From: Gracilariopsis chorda
Lineage: Eukaryota > Rhodophyta > Florideophyceae > Gracilariales > Gracilariaceae
Assembly (NCBI GenBank): GCA_003194525.1
Contig: NBIV01000214.1
Location: 62,001-126,000, forward strand
Reading direction: 5' to 3'
Length of the DNA stretch: 64,000 nucleotides
The notes beneath the pieces are model-generated. The model did not search any database. It had not been told where the DNA came from and saw only the letters and a list, made by a program, of their open reading frames with translations. The translations under genes were made by a program, and so were the position numbers. Below, one piece after another: positions 33,723 to 42,678 of this stretch (its first letter is position 1; each line of letters opens with the position of its first letter).

Positions 33723-35289
33723 AGACGACGACGACGACGAAGACGACGAAGGCGATGGAGACGGCCACCTCGTCCGTCAAAACTCTTCATTTGCTAGATT
33801 ATCCGCCGATTCGTGGCTCACAGTGGTAAGCGAATACGAACGGGACGGCCCGAACGAGAATTTATTATTCTCCCAAGTCGAGGAGGAGCCCAGCACCGAC
33901 CCGATAGAGGAGGCCGCCGCCCGACAAATGCACGCAGTCTCCGCGCTTGAAGGCCGCTCCGTCCTCGACTGCGTCGTCGACTTGCTTCGCGGAACGCGCG
34001 CGCAGAAGAGAAAGATGCTGCGGCGGTACGGCGAGCGCTGGGTCTGGTTGGGCGATGACCTCATGTCGCTCAATTGGAAGTCCAAGAAGCGCGGCGTCGA
34101 TCACGGCAAATTGAACCTCACCAAGGTCAAGAAATTGCGTTCCCATGACCGCGAACTCATTATTGAAACCAATGATAGCAAGAAACTCGCGCTTATGCTG
34201 GCCACGCGAACAGAGTCCGTTACTTGGCTTACCGGCCTTAGTTGCCTTGTGCCGAAGAAGGCAAAGGTGTCCGAGTCCAACCGCGTTTTGAAGGAGCGCG
34301 TTAATTATGACCCTTTGAAGGACTCGTGGAGGGGCAAGGCTGTGTCTACTCGCAAACGCGTCAATGAGTATATTATGCTTGGTGGCATTGGTCGCGGTTC
34401 GTTTGGCAAGGTTAAACTGGCTTTGTCTACGCAGGACAAGCGCTTTTACGCCGTCAAGGTCGTGTCCAACGTCAAGAAGAGTGGCGCGGCAACCATTACA
34501 AACCGCGAGGAACAAGCCATCTTGCGCAAACTCGACCATCCTAATATTGTCAGTCATCGCGATATCCTCACTGACCTCGAGAATGACGGTTATGTTATTG
34601 TGGTGGAGTACATGGCTCGCGGCGTCGTCATGGATTCCAGCAAGTTGGAAGGCGTCAAGCCGCTCTCTGAGGAAGGCGTGCGGGAGATTATGCGCGACGT
34701 CGTGTCGGGACTTGAATACCTTCATCATCAGAGAATAGCGCATCGCGACATCAAGCCGGACAATTTGCTACGCGCCGGCGATGGCACTGTTAAGCTTTCC
34801 GACTTTGGCGAGGCTCGTATGTATGATGTTTCTAGTGAGGACCCTCGCTCCAAGTCGCCCGCGCCTGGCACGCCCGCGTTTATCGCGCCGGAGCTGTGTA
34901 TGTCTGAACGGAGTCCAAAGGCACCGCCAGAATCTTACTCGGCCGACATATGGTCGCTGGGCGCATCGCTGTTCTACATGGTTTACGGAAGAGCGCCTTT
35001 CCTTGCGAAGAACGTGTTTGAGATTTATGATTGTATTTGTACGCAGCGCCTTCGCTTTCCGGATCAACCCAAGGTTTCCAGGAAACTTAAAGACCTCATT
35101 AAGAAAATGCTTGTCAAGGAACCACAGAACCGCGCTACGCTGCAGGACGTGGCCAGACATGCTTGGTTTAATGAACGAGTGGTGCAGAAGCAGGAGTTGA
35201 AGAAGATTCGTATTACACCGGCGGATATTGGTTCGGCTATTGGTGAGGCCAAATGGATTGTTCCGCCTGGGAGAGAAGACAACGACTAG
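33349..35289 (+). CDS. CaMKK/SnAK-like Ser/Thr kinase with PH-like domain
   Basis: 646 residues from the ATG at 33349 (in good context, AAATGG). The frame is open further upstream, but that part is low-complexity. Order: a His/Asp-rich N-terminus, an almost pure aspartate run (about residues 102-135), a PH-like domain (about 218-305, ending '...WLTGLSCL'), then the kinase. Kinase motifs: glycine loop 'GRGSFGKV' (348-355), the ATP-binding Lys370 in 'AVKVV', catalytic 'HRDIKPDN' (465-472), 'DFGEA' from 485, and 'APEL'. The activation loop and overall style suggest the CaMKK / SnRK1-activating (SnAK, Elm1/Tos3) group, which phosphorylates AMPK/SnRK1 kinases. The PH-like domain suggests membrane or lipid contact. 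The aspartate tract is encoded by GAC/GAT repeats and may vary. The subfamily is an inference. Confidence 0.85.
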
Positions 35290-35419
35290 TTTTTGCCGGT
35301 GCGTTCGATGCGCTCTGGAAACGCTGTATCTTTTGTTCTCTCTTGTTTTATGATCCGAGCTGTTTTGTCCTCTTCCTGTTTCTGTTCTTACCCTTGTCTT
35401 TTTTTGGTTCCGGTTTGTA

Positions 35420-35630
35420 CATGATGACGATGATGATGGTGATGATGATGAGCATGATGAATACTTGTTTAATATCTTGTAGACTTGTGCTTTTGCCCTT
35501 TTCTTGCTTGTGGCCTGCATCATATGGATACTTGCAAGCTCACAAATTCACTGGGGCTCACCCGCTCCCACACGCTGTTGCGCGTCCTTAATGTCCCACA
35601 CACACACACACGCGCGCGCACACTCAAACA
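35420..35630 (+). repeat. Simple repeats after the kinase gene
   Basis: A (GAT)-rich tract (about 35421-35462) and a (CA)n(CG)n tract (about 35596-35625) lie downstream of the kinase gene. No coding frame here is credible. This is the convergent interval before the alpha/beta hydrolase, which is read from the other strand and ends at 35801. Confidence 0.7.
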
Positions 35631-35800
35631 CGCTACAACGCGCGCGCCAGAACACATCCACGAACACACACGCCCGCACTCCCGCTCAAAGTACTGCCGT
35701 TGGTACCGCTGTACCTACTGGCACACAATGGCGCAAGCCCCATTGCTCCGTTTTTTATCTTGCTTCTGTTTTTCATTGTTTCGGACCCAACGTTTAATGC

Positions 35801-36934
35801 CTATCTCGAAACATGGTGCCTGCACCGCACAAACTGTAGTATGTTATCTGTCACTAATGAAGGTTTTTCGATATGTGGGCTATGTCCGCAGTTTTCCACA
35901 TACTGCAAGCGACATGTGGCCATCTCCTCTACAAAGCGCTGTGCGTTCTTCTTCGGCAAAACTCGATCTTGTTCGCCCCACAACACCAGGGTTGGACAGT
36001 TCACTTGTCGCACACGCGTGCTTATACAATAGCCTTCCCCCTTGATGAAGTCCACAGCGGCTTCTTTCCACCCTGGCTTTTGGCAATGTAAACCACCAAT
36101 TTTCAGAATGTCGTCGCTGCTGCGCATCTCTTCGTTTTCGTATGACATTTTCATAGCTAGCCGTCGCAGCCAGTTTGATCGCAGAACCTCGGCGCCCATT
36201 CCGGCGATCCCGTTCAACTGCATCACCGGCGATGAGCGCTTGTCCGTAAACGCCTGTGGGGAGAGTAGTACCATGCCTTGCACCAGCTTTGGAAAGTTGA
36301 GAGCAAAGTCAATGGCGATTGCACCCCCCAGCGATGCGCCGACCAAAACGAGTGGCCCACCGCCCACAACCTGATCCACGAACGCCCGCAGATGTTCCCG
36401 CTTTGCGGTCGGTCCGTACCTGAACTCTGGGATTGTGGGACACTCCGTCAACCCCCATCCCAGCACGTCTAGAAAATGGGACTGCACTCTGGCTTCCTCC
36501 AGCATCGGTAGCACGTACCGATACTCCAGCATGTTGGAATCAAAGCCGTGCAGAAACAGAAGTTTGGTCGGTAGACTGGGAGATGATGGCGTCGCGCTTA
36601 CGTGCGATGTAAGGATCGTCTGTTTCGGTAGTTCTGTTTGGACGGGTGTGTATTGCAGACTACGGAGCATGTACTGAGCGTTTGGGTCTTGTATTTGCGC
36701 GGCGGCAGCAGCGGGAACGCATGGGGCGTAGGGTGCGGCTTTGAGCGACGTGTCTTCCCGCACTTGTACTTCTGGCGCCTCCTCCCTTCCGCGAAGTGTT
36801 GCACGGGGAAGTGAGGAGCAGGAGTGAGTTTGAGCGTGCTTGCCATGGTTTGATCTGCTTTTGTGCGATGGCAAGCTATATCGACTGGACGTCACTGCCA
36901 GTGGCACGGCGAATGCAGCGTGAGGAAACGTCAT
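35801..36934 (-). CDS. Alpha/beta hydrolase, probably plastid-targeted
   Basis: 377 residues from the ATG at 36934. The first 60-70 residues are Ser/Thr/His-rich with few acids, like a plastid transit peptide. The hydrolase fold follows: 'LLFLHGFDSN' (oxyanion hole), nucleophile elbow 'GASLGG' with Ser201, the acid in 'LWGEQDR' (Asp323) and the catalytic His351 in 'ENCGHSPH'. All three triad residues are present, so it should be active. The substrate is unknown; related plant plastid enzymes include small-molecule esterases and lipases. It faces the kinase gene tail to tail and the FKBP gene head to head. Confidence 0.8.
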   Translation of the reverse strand: MTFPHAAFAVPLAVTSSRYSLPSHKSRSNHGKHAQTHSCSSLPRATLRGREEAPEVQVREDTSLKAAPYAPCVPAAAAAQIQDPNAQYMLRSLQYTPVQTELPKQTILTSHVSATPSSPSLPTKLLFLHGFDSNMLEYRYVLPMLEEARVQSHFLDVLGWGLTECPTIPEFRYGPTAKREHLRAFVDQVVGGGPLVLVGASLGGAIAIDFALNFPKLVQGMVLLSPQAFTDKRSSPVMQLNGIAGMGAEVLRSNWLRRLAMKMSYENEEMRSSDDILKIGGLHCQKPGWKEAAVDFIKGEGYCISTRVRQVNCPTLVLWGEQDRVLPKKNAQRFVEEMATCRLQYVENCGHSPHIEKPSLVTDNILQFVRCRHHVSR

Positions 36935-37510
36935 CAGACCAGCCAACTCAAATTGATCACCAGAGAAGAAGGTACACTGTTCTTGCCGCGAATGCTCAAC
37001 GTAACCTCACGCGGGTACGAGATACATAGACAGTGCTGTCCTTGTACTCCGAGCTAAGGCCGACCAACAAGGTTAATGAGTTTCGTCCTTTCAACGGCGC
37101 TCGCCATAGACGGATAGAGCATCGAAGCGTGCGGTCCTCAAAACGGTTGGAAAATCACAGCTGGGATAGTCTACCAAGGGTACATTTGTTGCAGAATACG
37201 ATGCACTGTAAGGTGCTGTGCGGACAGTAGAGCTGAACAGGAGCTCATCGCTTTCTTTCGCCTGTCAACGTGCAAGTGCTGAATCTCGTCATCCACTTGT
37301 TTCAACGTCAGCTGGTGAAGGACATCATGTATCTCAAGCAAAGCATTTGAGCTACGTTTCCCCCAAAATCTTCACCGCGAAACTCATTTTCGCCAGCCAG
37401 ATCCCCGTTCCACACCTCCGCCAACACACTTGCATCTAGCAAGCACTGATTCTGACTCCTTTTGCGAGGTTCGTCACCGTATTGGAGTTGTTGCCGTTTG
37501 AAGCAATAGG
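36935..37510. promoter_or_regulatory. Divergent promoter region, hydrolase / FKBP
   Basis: 576 bases lie between the starts of two divergent genes. I see no coding frame supported by family features, no obvious TATA box and no strong repeat. It presumably carries both promoters. Confidence 0.4.
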
Positions 37511-38722
37511 ATGGAGGCTTTTGTTTCCTGCACACCGCTCAGAGCGCACCGTTATTCTCTTTCTACGAGCACATGCTACACCAAACGGCGCGTAATCACA
37601 TGCGCTAAATCTCGAAAGCCAAAGAAGCCGGCGCGAAAATCGGAAGGTTTTGCGGGAATGGCTGCAGGACCCAGTGCCCCATCAAGACAGCGGAAAACAT
37701 TAGGAAACAAAAAACAAGCACAGGCAGCCGAAGAAACGAAGCAAGAATCCACACAGCCTGATCCTGCCGGGAAGCAGGAGGACTCAAAGACTCCAATCTC
37801 GGAGAAACGGGTCACGCGTGCACTGGGACAGCGGCGAGAAAGATCGGCCCCACCACAAATCGGAAAAAAAACAAGGGCCGATTTTATTGCGGAGGGGATT
37901 GTGGACGACGTTGATGACGATCTCGGCGGCCAACTTGCTCCTGCTGATATCCGGTTTGGAATAGCTGATGTCAATGATCCGTTCAAGCTTGATGAGGCTG
38001 AGATTGCCAAACAACGCGAAGAGGAAGAATCTGAGAAAGCGCGCAGATCAGTCGGGCAGTTTGTTGATGTGACTGGAGACGGCGCTGTCACAAAATGCGT
38101 CTTGCAAACCGGAGAAGGTGAAATAGTGCCCGCTGGAGCTACCGTCAAAGTTCAGTACAAAGGAACTCTTGAAGACGGATCTGTATTTGATGACAGTTCA
38201 TCACGTGGGGGATTTGAGTTTGTGCTCGGGAAAGGCACGGTCATCAAGGGCTGGGAAGCTGGAGTTGCATCGATGCGAAAGGGGGAGAAGGCTCAGTTTA
38301 CGATTGCGCCCAACTACGCGTATGGCCGCAGGGGGATGCCTCCGGTCATTCCGAGCAATGCGACCTTGACATTTGAGATCGAGCTGGAGTCTTTCAGCGG
38401 TGGGGTGGGGGAAGTAATCAAGAAGGTCTCCGACTTCAACGTTGATATTGCTCGAACGCCCGAAGACATTGCGAGGGAATACGAAGAAAAGCTGGAGACA
38501 CAGGAGGAGAGGAAGAAGAAGAGATCGCTGTTGGATCGCTTTTACATTATTAGTCCTTTTGCCAGTCAGACTGGCGAAAAGCCGCCGTGGTGGATCGACC
38601 CGAATATAACGTTCTTCATTGTCGCGGCATTTGTGGGAATTGGGTTTTATTTTGTTTGGGTCTCTGGGGCCATTCATGTTGGATATGTAGACCAGCCTAT
38701 CGATGTGAATATCTTCAAGTAG
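37511..38722 (+). CDS. FKBP-type peptidyl-prolyl isomerase with C-terminal membrane anchor
   Basis: 403 residues from the ATG at 37511. Order: an N-terminal leader rich in Ser/Thr/Arg (a likely plastid transit peptide), a long charged, presumably disordered region (about 30-185), one FKBP domain (about 200-298: 'VKVQYKGTLEDGSVFDDS', 'GWEAGVASMRKGEKAQF', 'AYGRRGMPPVIPSNATLTFE'), a charged coiled stretch ('EYEEKLETQEERKKKRS') and a transmembrane segment near residues 363-385. FKBPs catalyse cis-trans isomerisation at prolines and help fold proteins. The aromatic and Asp residues lining the usual active site appear kept. A membrane-anchored plastid FKBP could act at thylakoids or the envelope; the exact site is inference. 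Confidence 0.85.
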   Translation: MEAFVSCTPLRAHRYSLSTSTCYTKRRVITCAKSRKPKKPARKSEGFAGMAAGPSAPSRQRKTLGNKKQAQAAEETKQESTQPDPAGKQEDSKTPISEKRVTRALGQRRERSAPPQIGKKTRADFIAEGIVDDVDDDLGGQLAPADIRFGIADVNDPFKLDEAEIAKQREEEESEKARRSVGQFVDVTGDGAVTKCVLQTGEGEIVPAGATVKVQYKGTLEDGSVFDDSSSRGGFEFVLGKGTVIKGWEAGVASMRKGEKAQFTIAPNYAYGRRGMPPVIPSNATLTFEIELESFSGGVGEVIKKVSDFNVDIARTPEDIAREYEEKLETQEERKKKRSLLDRFYIISPFASQTGEKPPWWIDPNITFFIVAAFVGIGFYFVWVSGAIHVGYVDQPIDVNIFK

Positions 38723-39287
38723 AGACAAGACTGCAGGTTTTCTTTCACTGTGCTATCATGCTTCATGCGTTTGCTCAAGGTACGATGTTCTGTTGCGTAA
38801 AGCGTCGAGGTGAGAGTGCGTTGTGTGTTGATTTGTGTGTTGATGAGTGAAGTGAGGTGTGCAAACAGGGCCGTTCCATGCCGACCTATGAGCTTTCTTT
38901 CACTGGATGTGGATAAGACACCAGCATAGAGCTGAAGTGCAACTAGGAGATTACCCTGACTCAGGCCAGTACTTTCAGTCCAGTACTTTCGGAGAAAGAC
39001 GATTTCAGGCATGTTGAGCGTGCCCGCTTTACAATACTAACAAAAACGCATTCTAAGCGGTGTTGACGGCGGAGTGCTGAAGGCCACGCTGACTTATTTC
39101 ACGCGCTACAAACTTTGCCGTTAGACACGCTATGAAGCATGTGTACAGGTTGTACAAAGGTACTTCGTAGTCCAAAAAAAGAAACAGCAAACGAAAGTGA
39201 TCCATTGCCCGATGTTGGTCGTACACAGTTACAGCGGTGGGGCAATAGAAAAACGAAACAGCCCCGTACGCGGCTCAGACGAAGCAG
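38723..39287. other. Convergent intergenic region, no gene
   Basis: Between the end of the FKBP gene and the end of the RETICULATA-related gene. A short direct repeat 'ccagtacttt' occurs twice near 38970-38990. No credible frame is seen. Confidence 0.5.
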
Positions 39288-40487
39288 CTAACCTTCCTTC
39301 TGTTGCATTTCTTGGGATTGCTCGTCATGCTGAGATTCGTCTTCACCCGTAGCATGCAAACCGAGGAACCTGAAGAATTGCACAAACTGCACACCTCCCC
39401 AATAATTATTAGCAAACCTCAGAGCAATAATAGAGCCCTTAACAACCGGTGCAGCAGTGCCCTTAAAGGCGTTTGCGATTGCAAGTTCAATACCTTCGAC
39501 AATTTGGAAGCGAGTATTACTAGAAACGCCCATGAAGACACCCCAGCCAAGCGAATTAGGCAGCACTGCTGGTAATGGTCTAAGCGGTTTATAAGAGGGA
39601 TCAAGAGCCTTTCTCCCTTCTAACAGACCGTAGGTAATTGCGGTCCCAACCACGCCGGCAGCAAATCCGATAAGAGTATATTGCGCTGCGGCGTAGAAGA
39701 ATGACGCTGCGCGTTGCGACAATGTGAATGTTGTAAGCGCGGTAGAAGGTTGAAATATATGGGAGGGAAGCGACGACAAGTACCGTGACAGCGAAGACGC
39801 AGAAGAAGAGGCGCTAGCAGGCAACGATAATGTGGGGGCTAAAATCCATACAAAAGCGGCCTCAACAACTGTACCAACGATGAGATCGGAAGCAACGTAC
39901 TCCAGTTCATCCATGAGATGTTCGGCACGAACTGCGATTTCAGACGCTAACGCGGTTCCATTTCCGATGAACTCCTGCACGAGAAGTTTGAACAGAAAGG
40001 ATGAATCGGCTAGCGCCCTTGTTCTATAGGCGGGGATGGACATGAGTAGCTTCAAAAAGGGGTTCTTCAAGGCGTTGAGATAGCGAGTAAGCGCTTCGGG
40101 AGAAAGGGAACCGTAGGCTAGAGCGAGTTGAAGATCTTCTGGAAGTCTGTTGTGATGGTCGGAATGATCGTTATGAAAGCTGTCTCCACCGTTATTGCCG
40201 CCAGCGCCTCTGCCACCTCCCCCACCGCGTCCATCGTCATTTGGGCCGCCTGACGGTGTGCTTCCGCCTGTGTAGGATGTTTGGGTGGTTGGAGTTGAAG
40301 GGGATGACGATGAGGTTGGGGTGGAGGTCGACGGGGTTTGGTCTGGCGGAGGTTGCGCTGATGCACTTAATGATGGGCGGGTCGGTGTGCGAACTGGAGT
40401 GATGCATTTTGATTTTGACGGAGAGGCGAGGAATGAGCGTTGATGAAAGGGGGTGTATAGAGCGGGGACGAAGGCGTAGGGCTTCAT
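39288..40487 (-). CDS. RETICULATA-related plastid envelope protein (DUF3411)
   Basis: 399 residues from the ATG at 40487. The frame is open further upstream to 40628, but 'MKPYAFVPALYTPF...' gives a normal plastid leader. A Ser/Thr/Pro-rich then Gly-rich stretch (about 40-120) precedes the conserved DUF3411 region: 'LLMSIPAYRTRALADSSFLF', 'ELEYVASDLIVGTVVEAAFV', 'AAQYTLIGFAAGVVGTAITY', 'LPNSLGWGVFMGVSSNTRFQ' and 'VVKGSIIALRFANNYWGG'. Several hydrophobic segments suggest an integral membrane protein. In plants these proteins sit in the plastid inner envelope and affect leaf development and metabolite balance; the molecular role is unknown. Confidence 0.85.
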   Translation of the reverse strand: MKPYAFVPALYTPFHQRSFLASPSKSKCITPVRTPTRPSLSASAQPPPDQTPSTSTPTSSSSPSTPTTQTSYTGGSTPSGGPNDDGRGGGGGRGAGGNNGGDSFHNDHSDHHNRLPEDLQLALAYGSLSPEALTRYLNALKNPFLKLLMSIPAYRTRALADSSFLFKLLVQEFIGNGTALASEIAVRAEHLMDELEYVASDLIVGTVVEAAFVWILAPTLSLPASASSSASSLSRYLSSLPSHIFQPSTALTTFTLSQRAASFFYAAAQYTLIGFAAGVVGTAITYGLLEGRKALDPSYKPLRPLPAVLPNSLGWGVFMGVSSNTRFQIVEGIELAIANAFKGTAAPVVKGSIIALRFANNYWGGVQFVQFFRFLGLHATGEDESQHDEQSQEMQQKEG

Positions 40488-40572
40488 GCTGGCGGGGATG
40501 GACAAGTGGCGATGGAGGCGATGCGATGGCGGATCAGGCTGGAGCAGATGCGCAAGCGCATCCTTGGCAGTG

Positions 40573-41017
40573 TGGGAGCTCACTACAAGTATCGCTGGAC
40601 AAGCTCGCATCAGCGTCTGGCCGGACACTTTTGTAGCCCAGTCGTCTCACAGGTTATGGGCCCTCATCGCTGCCGCTGTGGTACACAGTTCGATTCTCAC
40701 CAGTCGCCATTGCCTCTGCTCCGCACTTTCCGTCGCACAAAGTCATACCGACCACCGGGGAGTATTACACGTCTACACTACAATCACACCTACACATCTA
40801 CACATCTACACATCTACACAACACATCGTCAGAACGTTACGTACGCTTCGCTTCGGCTCCACCGAGTTTGACCGGGGAGTGTGGGAGCTCACTACAAGCT
40901 GATTCGTTCATTCAAACTCGGTTCCGCCTACGCTCGTGGAAGCTCACTACAAGTATCGCTGGACAAGCTCGCATCAGTGTCTGGCCGGACACTTTTGTAG
41001 CCCAGTCGTCTCACAGG
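40573..41017 (+). repeat. 81-bp direct repeat, two copies plus a partial one
   Basis: 40573-40653 and 40937-41017 are almost identical (two differences seen). A partial third copy of about 20 bases ('gtgtgggagctcactacaag') is at 40879-40898. A short 'acacatct' tandem repeat lies between them (about 40790-40820). They are in the promoter interval between the RETICULATA-related gene (read leftwards) and the AAA gene (read rightwards). Confidence 0.85.
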
Positions 41018-41195
41018 CAGTACTGTGTACGGTTGAGTCTACACTGTTACAAGGGCATCGTTCCTACAGTACACGTACGGAGGGATATATGTGCATAGGG
41101 GAAACCTGACGTGGCGGCGACGGCACACAAGAGACTTGTCTCGGTCAGCCAAAACTGAAGCGCGTTTGCGCGGCGAGGGACATGACGACGGAAAT

Positions 41196-42449
41196 ATGTT
41201 GATGGTACAAGAGGTGCACAGAGAGGCGTACAAGATTCTGAAAGAACTGATAAGCAAAGGAAACGAAACCGTCCCCAGAGCAGCGCTGATCCACGGGGCT
41301 GGCGGAAGCGGAAAGACGACGCTTTGCAAGCGATTTGCACACAATGAAGGGTTTCATCTACGGCTGTTAACGGCGACCGAACTGGGCGATGACGACTGTG
41401 GAGTAGTGGAACAACGGGTGATACAAACTTTCAGAAAGGCGATTGACGATGCTGAAGGCGGGGTGAAAACAATGATAGTGATGGACAACGTGGACCTTTG
41501 GAGCGGTGGGGTGGGCGGAATGCGCGTTGTCGCGGGCGTTTATGACGGGCTTTCTGAGCTGTTGGAAAGTGGATGCAGGGATGTTTTATTGGTTTGCACG
41601 GCTTGTGAGGTGGGGGGTGTTGCGGCTTGTCTGGTTGGGGACGGTCGCATTGCTCTGTGCGTTCGACTTGATGTGCTGCGATATTCGGAACGAGTGGCGA
41701 TGTGGCAGGCGCTGTGTGCAGGTTGCGAGGGTGGACAGGATGGTGTGGACGTTGCTGCAATGACTGCTGGTTTCAGCGCGGCGGATGTTGCGGGTATGGC
41801 GCGACGCGTTGCAACGGGATGGACGGTGAGCAGAGCGGTGAGAGAGATGACTCCCTCCATACTAAGCGCGCACTCGGACGTGATTCATCGCGGAAGCGCG
41901 GCAACAGCGGAGCGCCGTCGACGCGAACGCGCGCTAATCGGGCTGGAAGAAGCGCAAGCTGTGTTGAAGCAAGTGGCCAGCGGGCGCGGCGCAGTGGGGG
42001 TAGGCGCTGCGCGGGGCGCGGTGATCTACGGGCCGTGTGGAAGCGGGAAGACAACGCTGCTGAGAAGGGCGGTGAGGGAGGCTGGGGGCGTGATACTGGA
42101 GCCGACGGCGGTGACGAGCTGGAGCATTGGTGAGGGCGAACGCAGTTTGCGGCGCGCGTTTGCGGCGGCGCGGGCGCTGGGAAGCGGCGTGCTGGGCGTG
42201 GAGGACGTGGAGCGCATTGCGAGTCGGCGCGATCCGGACGGCGCGGAGGGCGGGGGGGGGGGGGAGGACGGCGGGAGAAGGCTGTTGGCGACGCTGCTGA
42301 CGGAGGTGGACGAGGGCGGCGTCGTGCTGCTGGCGACCACGCGCGAGCTGTGCCGCGTTGACGGGGCGCTGCTGCGCGCGGGGCGGCTGGACGTGCACGT
42401 CTGCACGGCGCGTGGGGGGGGGGGAAGCGGCGTGACGACGCGCGCGTGA
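41196..42449 (+). CDS. Tandem AAA ATPase, diverged Cdc48/AFG2-like
   Basis: 417 residues from the ATG at 41196. The frame is open to about 41091 without an upstream ATG. Two AAA modules are visible. D1 has Walker A 'GAGGSGKTT' (about 34-42) and Walker B 'MIVMDNVD'. D2 has Walker A 'GPCGSGKTT' (about 279-287), a weak Walker B 'GVLGVEDVE' and the family's 'ATTRELCRVDGALLRAGRLD' segment. The layout resembles Cdc48/AFG2/SPATA5-type ATPases but both modules are short, and D2 lacks most of its usual C-terminal part. Runs of 13 G (42252-42264) and 11 G (42414-42424) lie in the D2 coding region, so the reading frame after them is doubtful. After the second run another frame continues for about 20 codons. 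Confidence 0.65.
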   Translation: MLMVQEVHREAYKILKELISKGNETVPRAALIHGAGGSGKTTLCKRFAHNEGFHLRLLTATELGDDDCGVVEQRVIQTFRKAIDDAEGGVKTMIVMDNVDLWSGGVGGMRVVAGVYDGLSELLESGCRDVLLVCTACEVGGVAACLVGDGRIALCVRLDVLRYSERVAMWQALCAGCEGGQDGVDVAAMTAGFSAADVAGMARRVATGWTVSRAVREMTPSILSAHSDVIHRGSAATAERRRRERALIGLEEAQAVLKQVASGRGAVGVGAARGAVIYGPCGSGKTTLLRRAVREAGGVILEPTAVTSWSIGEGERSLRRAFAAARALGSGVLGVEDVERIASRRDPDGAEGGGGGEDGGRRLLATLLTEVDEGGVVLLATTRELCRVDGALLRAGRLDVHVCTARGGGGSGVTTRA

Positions 42450-42678
42450 TGGGCGCTGTGCGTGGCCACGTGAGACTGTGGCGGTGAGCTCCGCGCGCTG
42501 CTGCCGCTGCGGAGGCGCTCGTCCACATGTTGCTGTGTGGTTCTGCCGCCGGCTGTGTGAGGTGAGAGCGCACCTCCGCATATGTAAAGCGCCCGTCTTC
42601 TTCGATCCGCCCCATTCTTCCGCGCCGACCGTCGCGCTCCCCCCGATCGCTACATCCCCCCGTCGACAGAGACACGCT

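Noticed and set aside
33313..33780. A minus-strand polyvaline frame opposite the kinase N-terminus.
   Set aside because: It is the antisense of the aspartate-coding GAC/GAT repeat.
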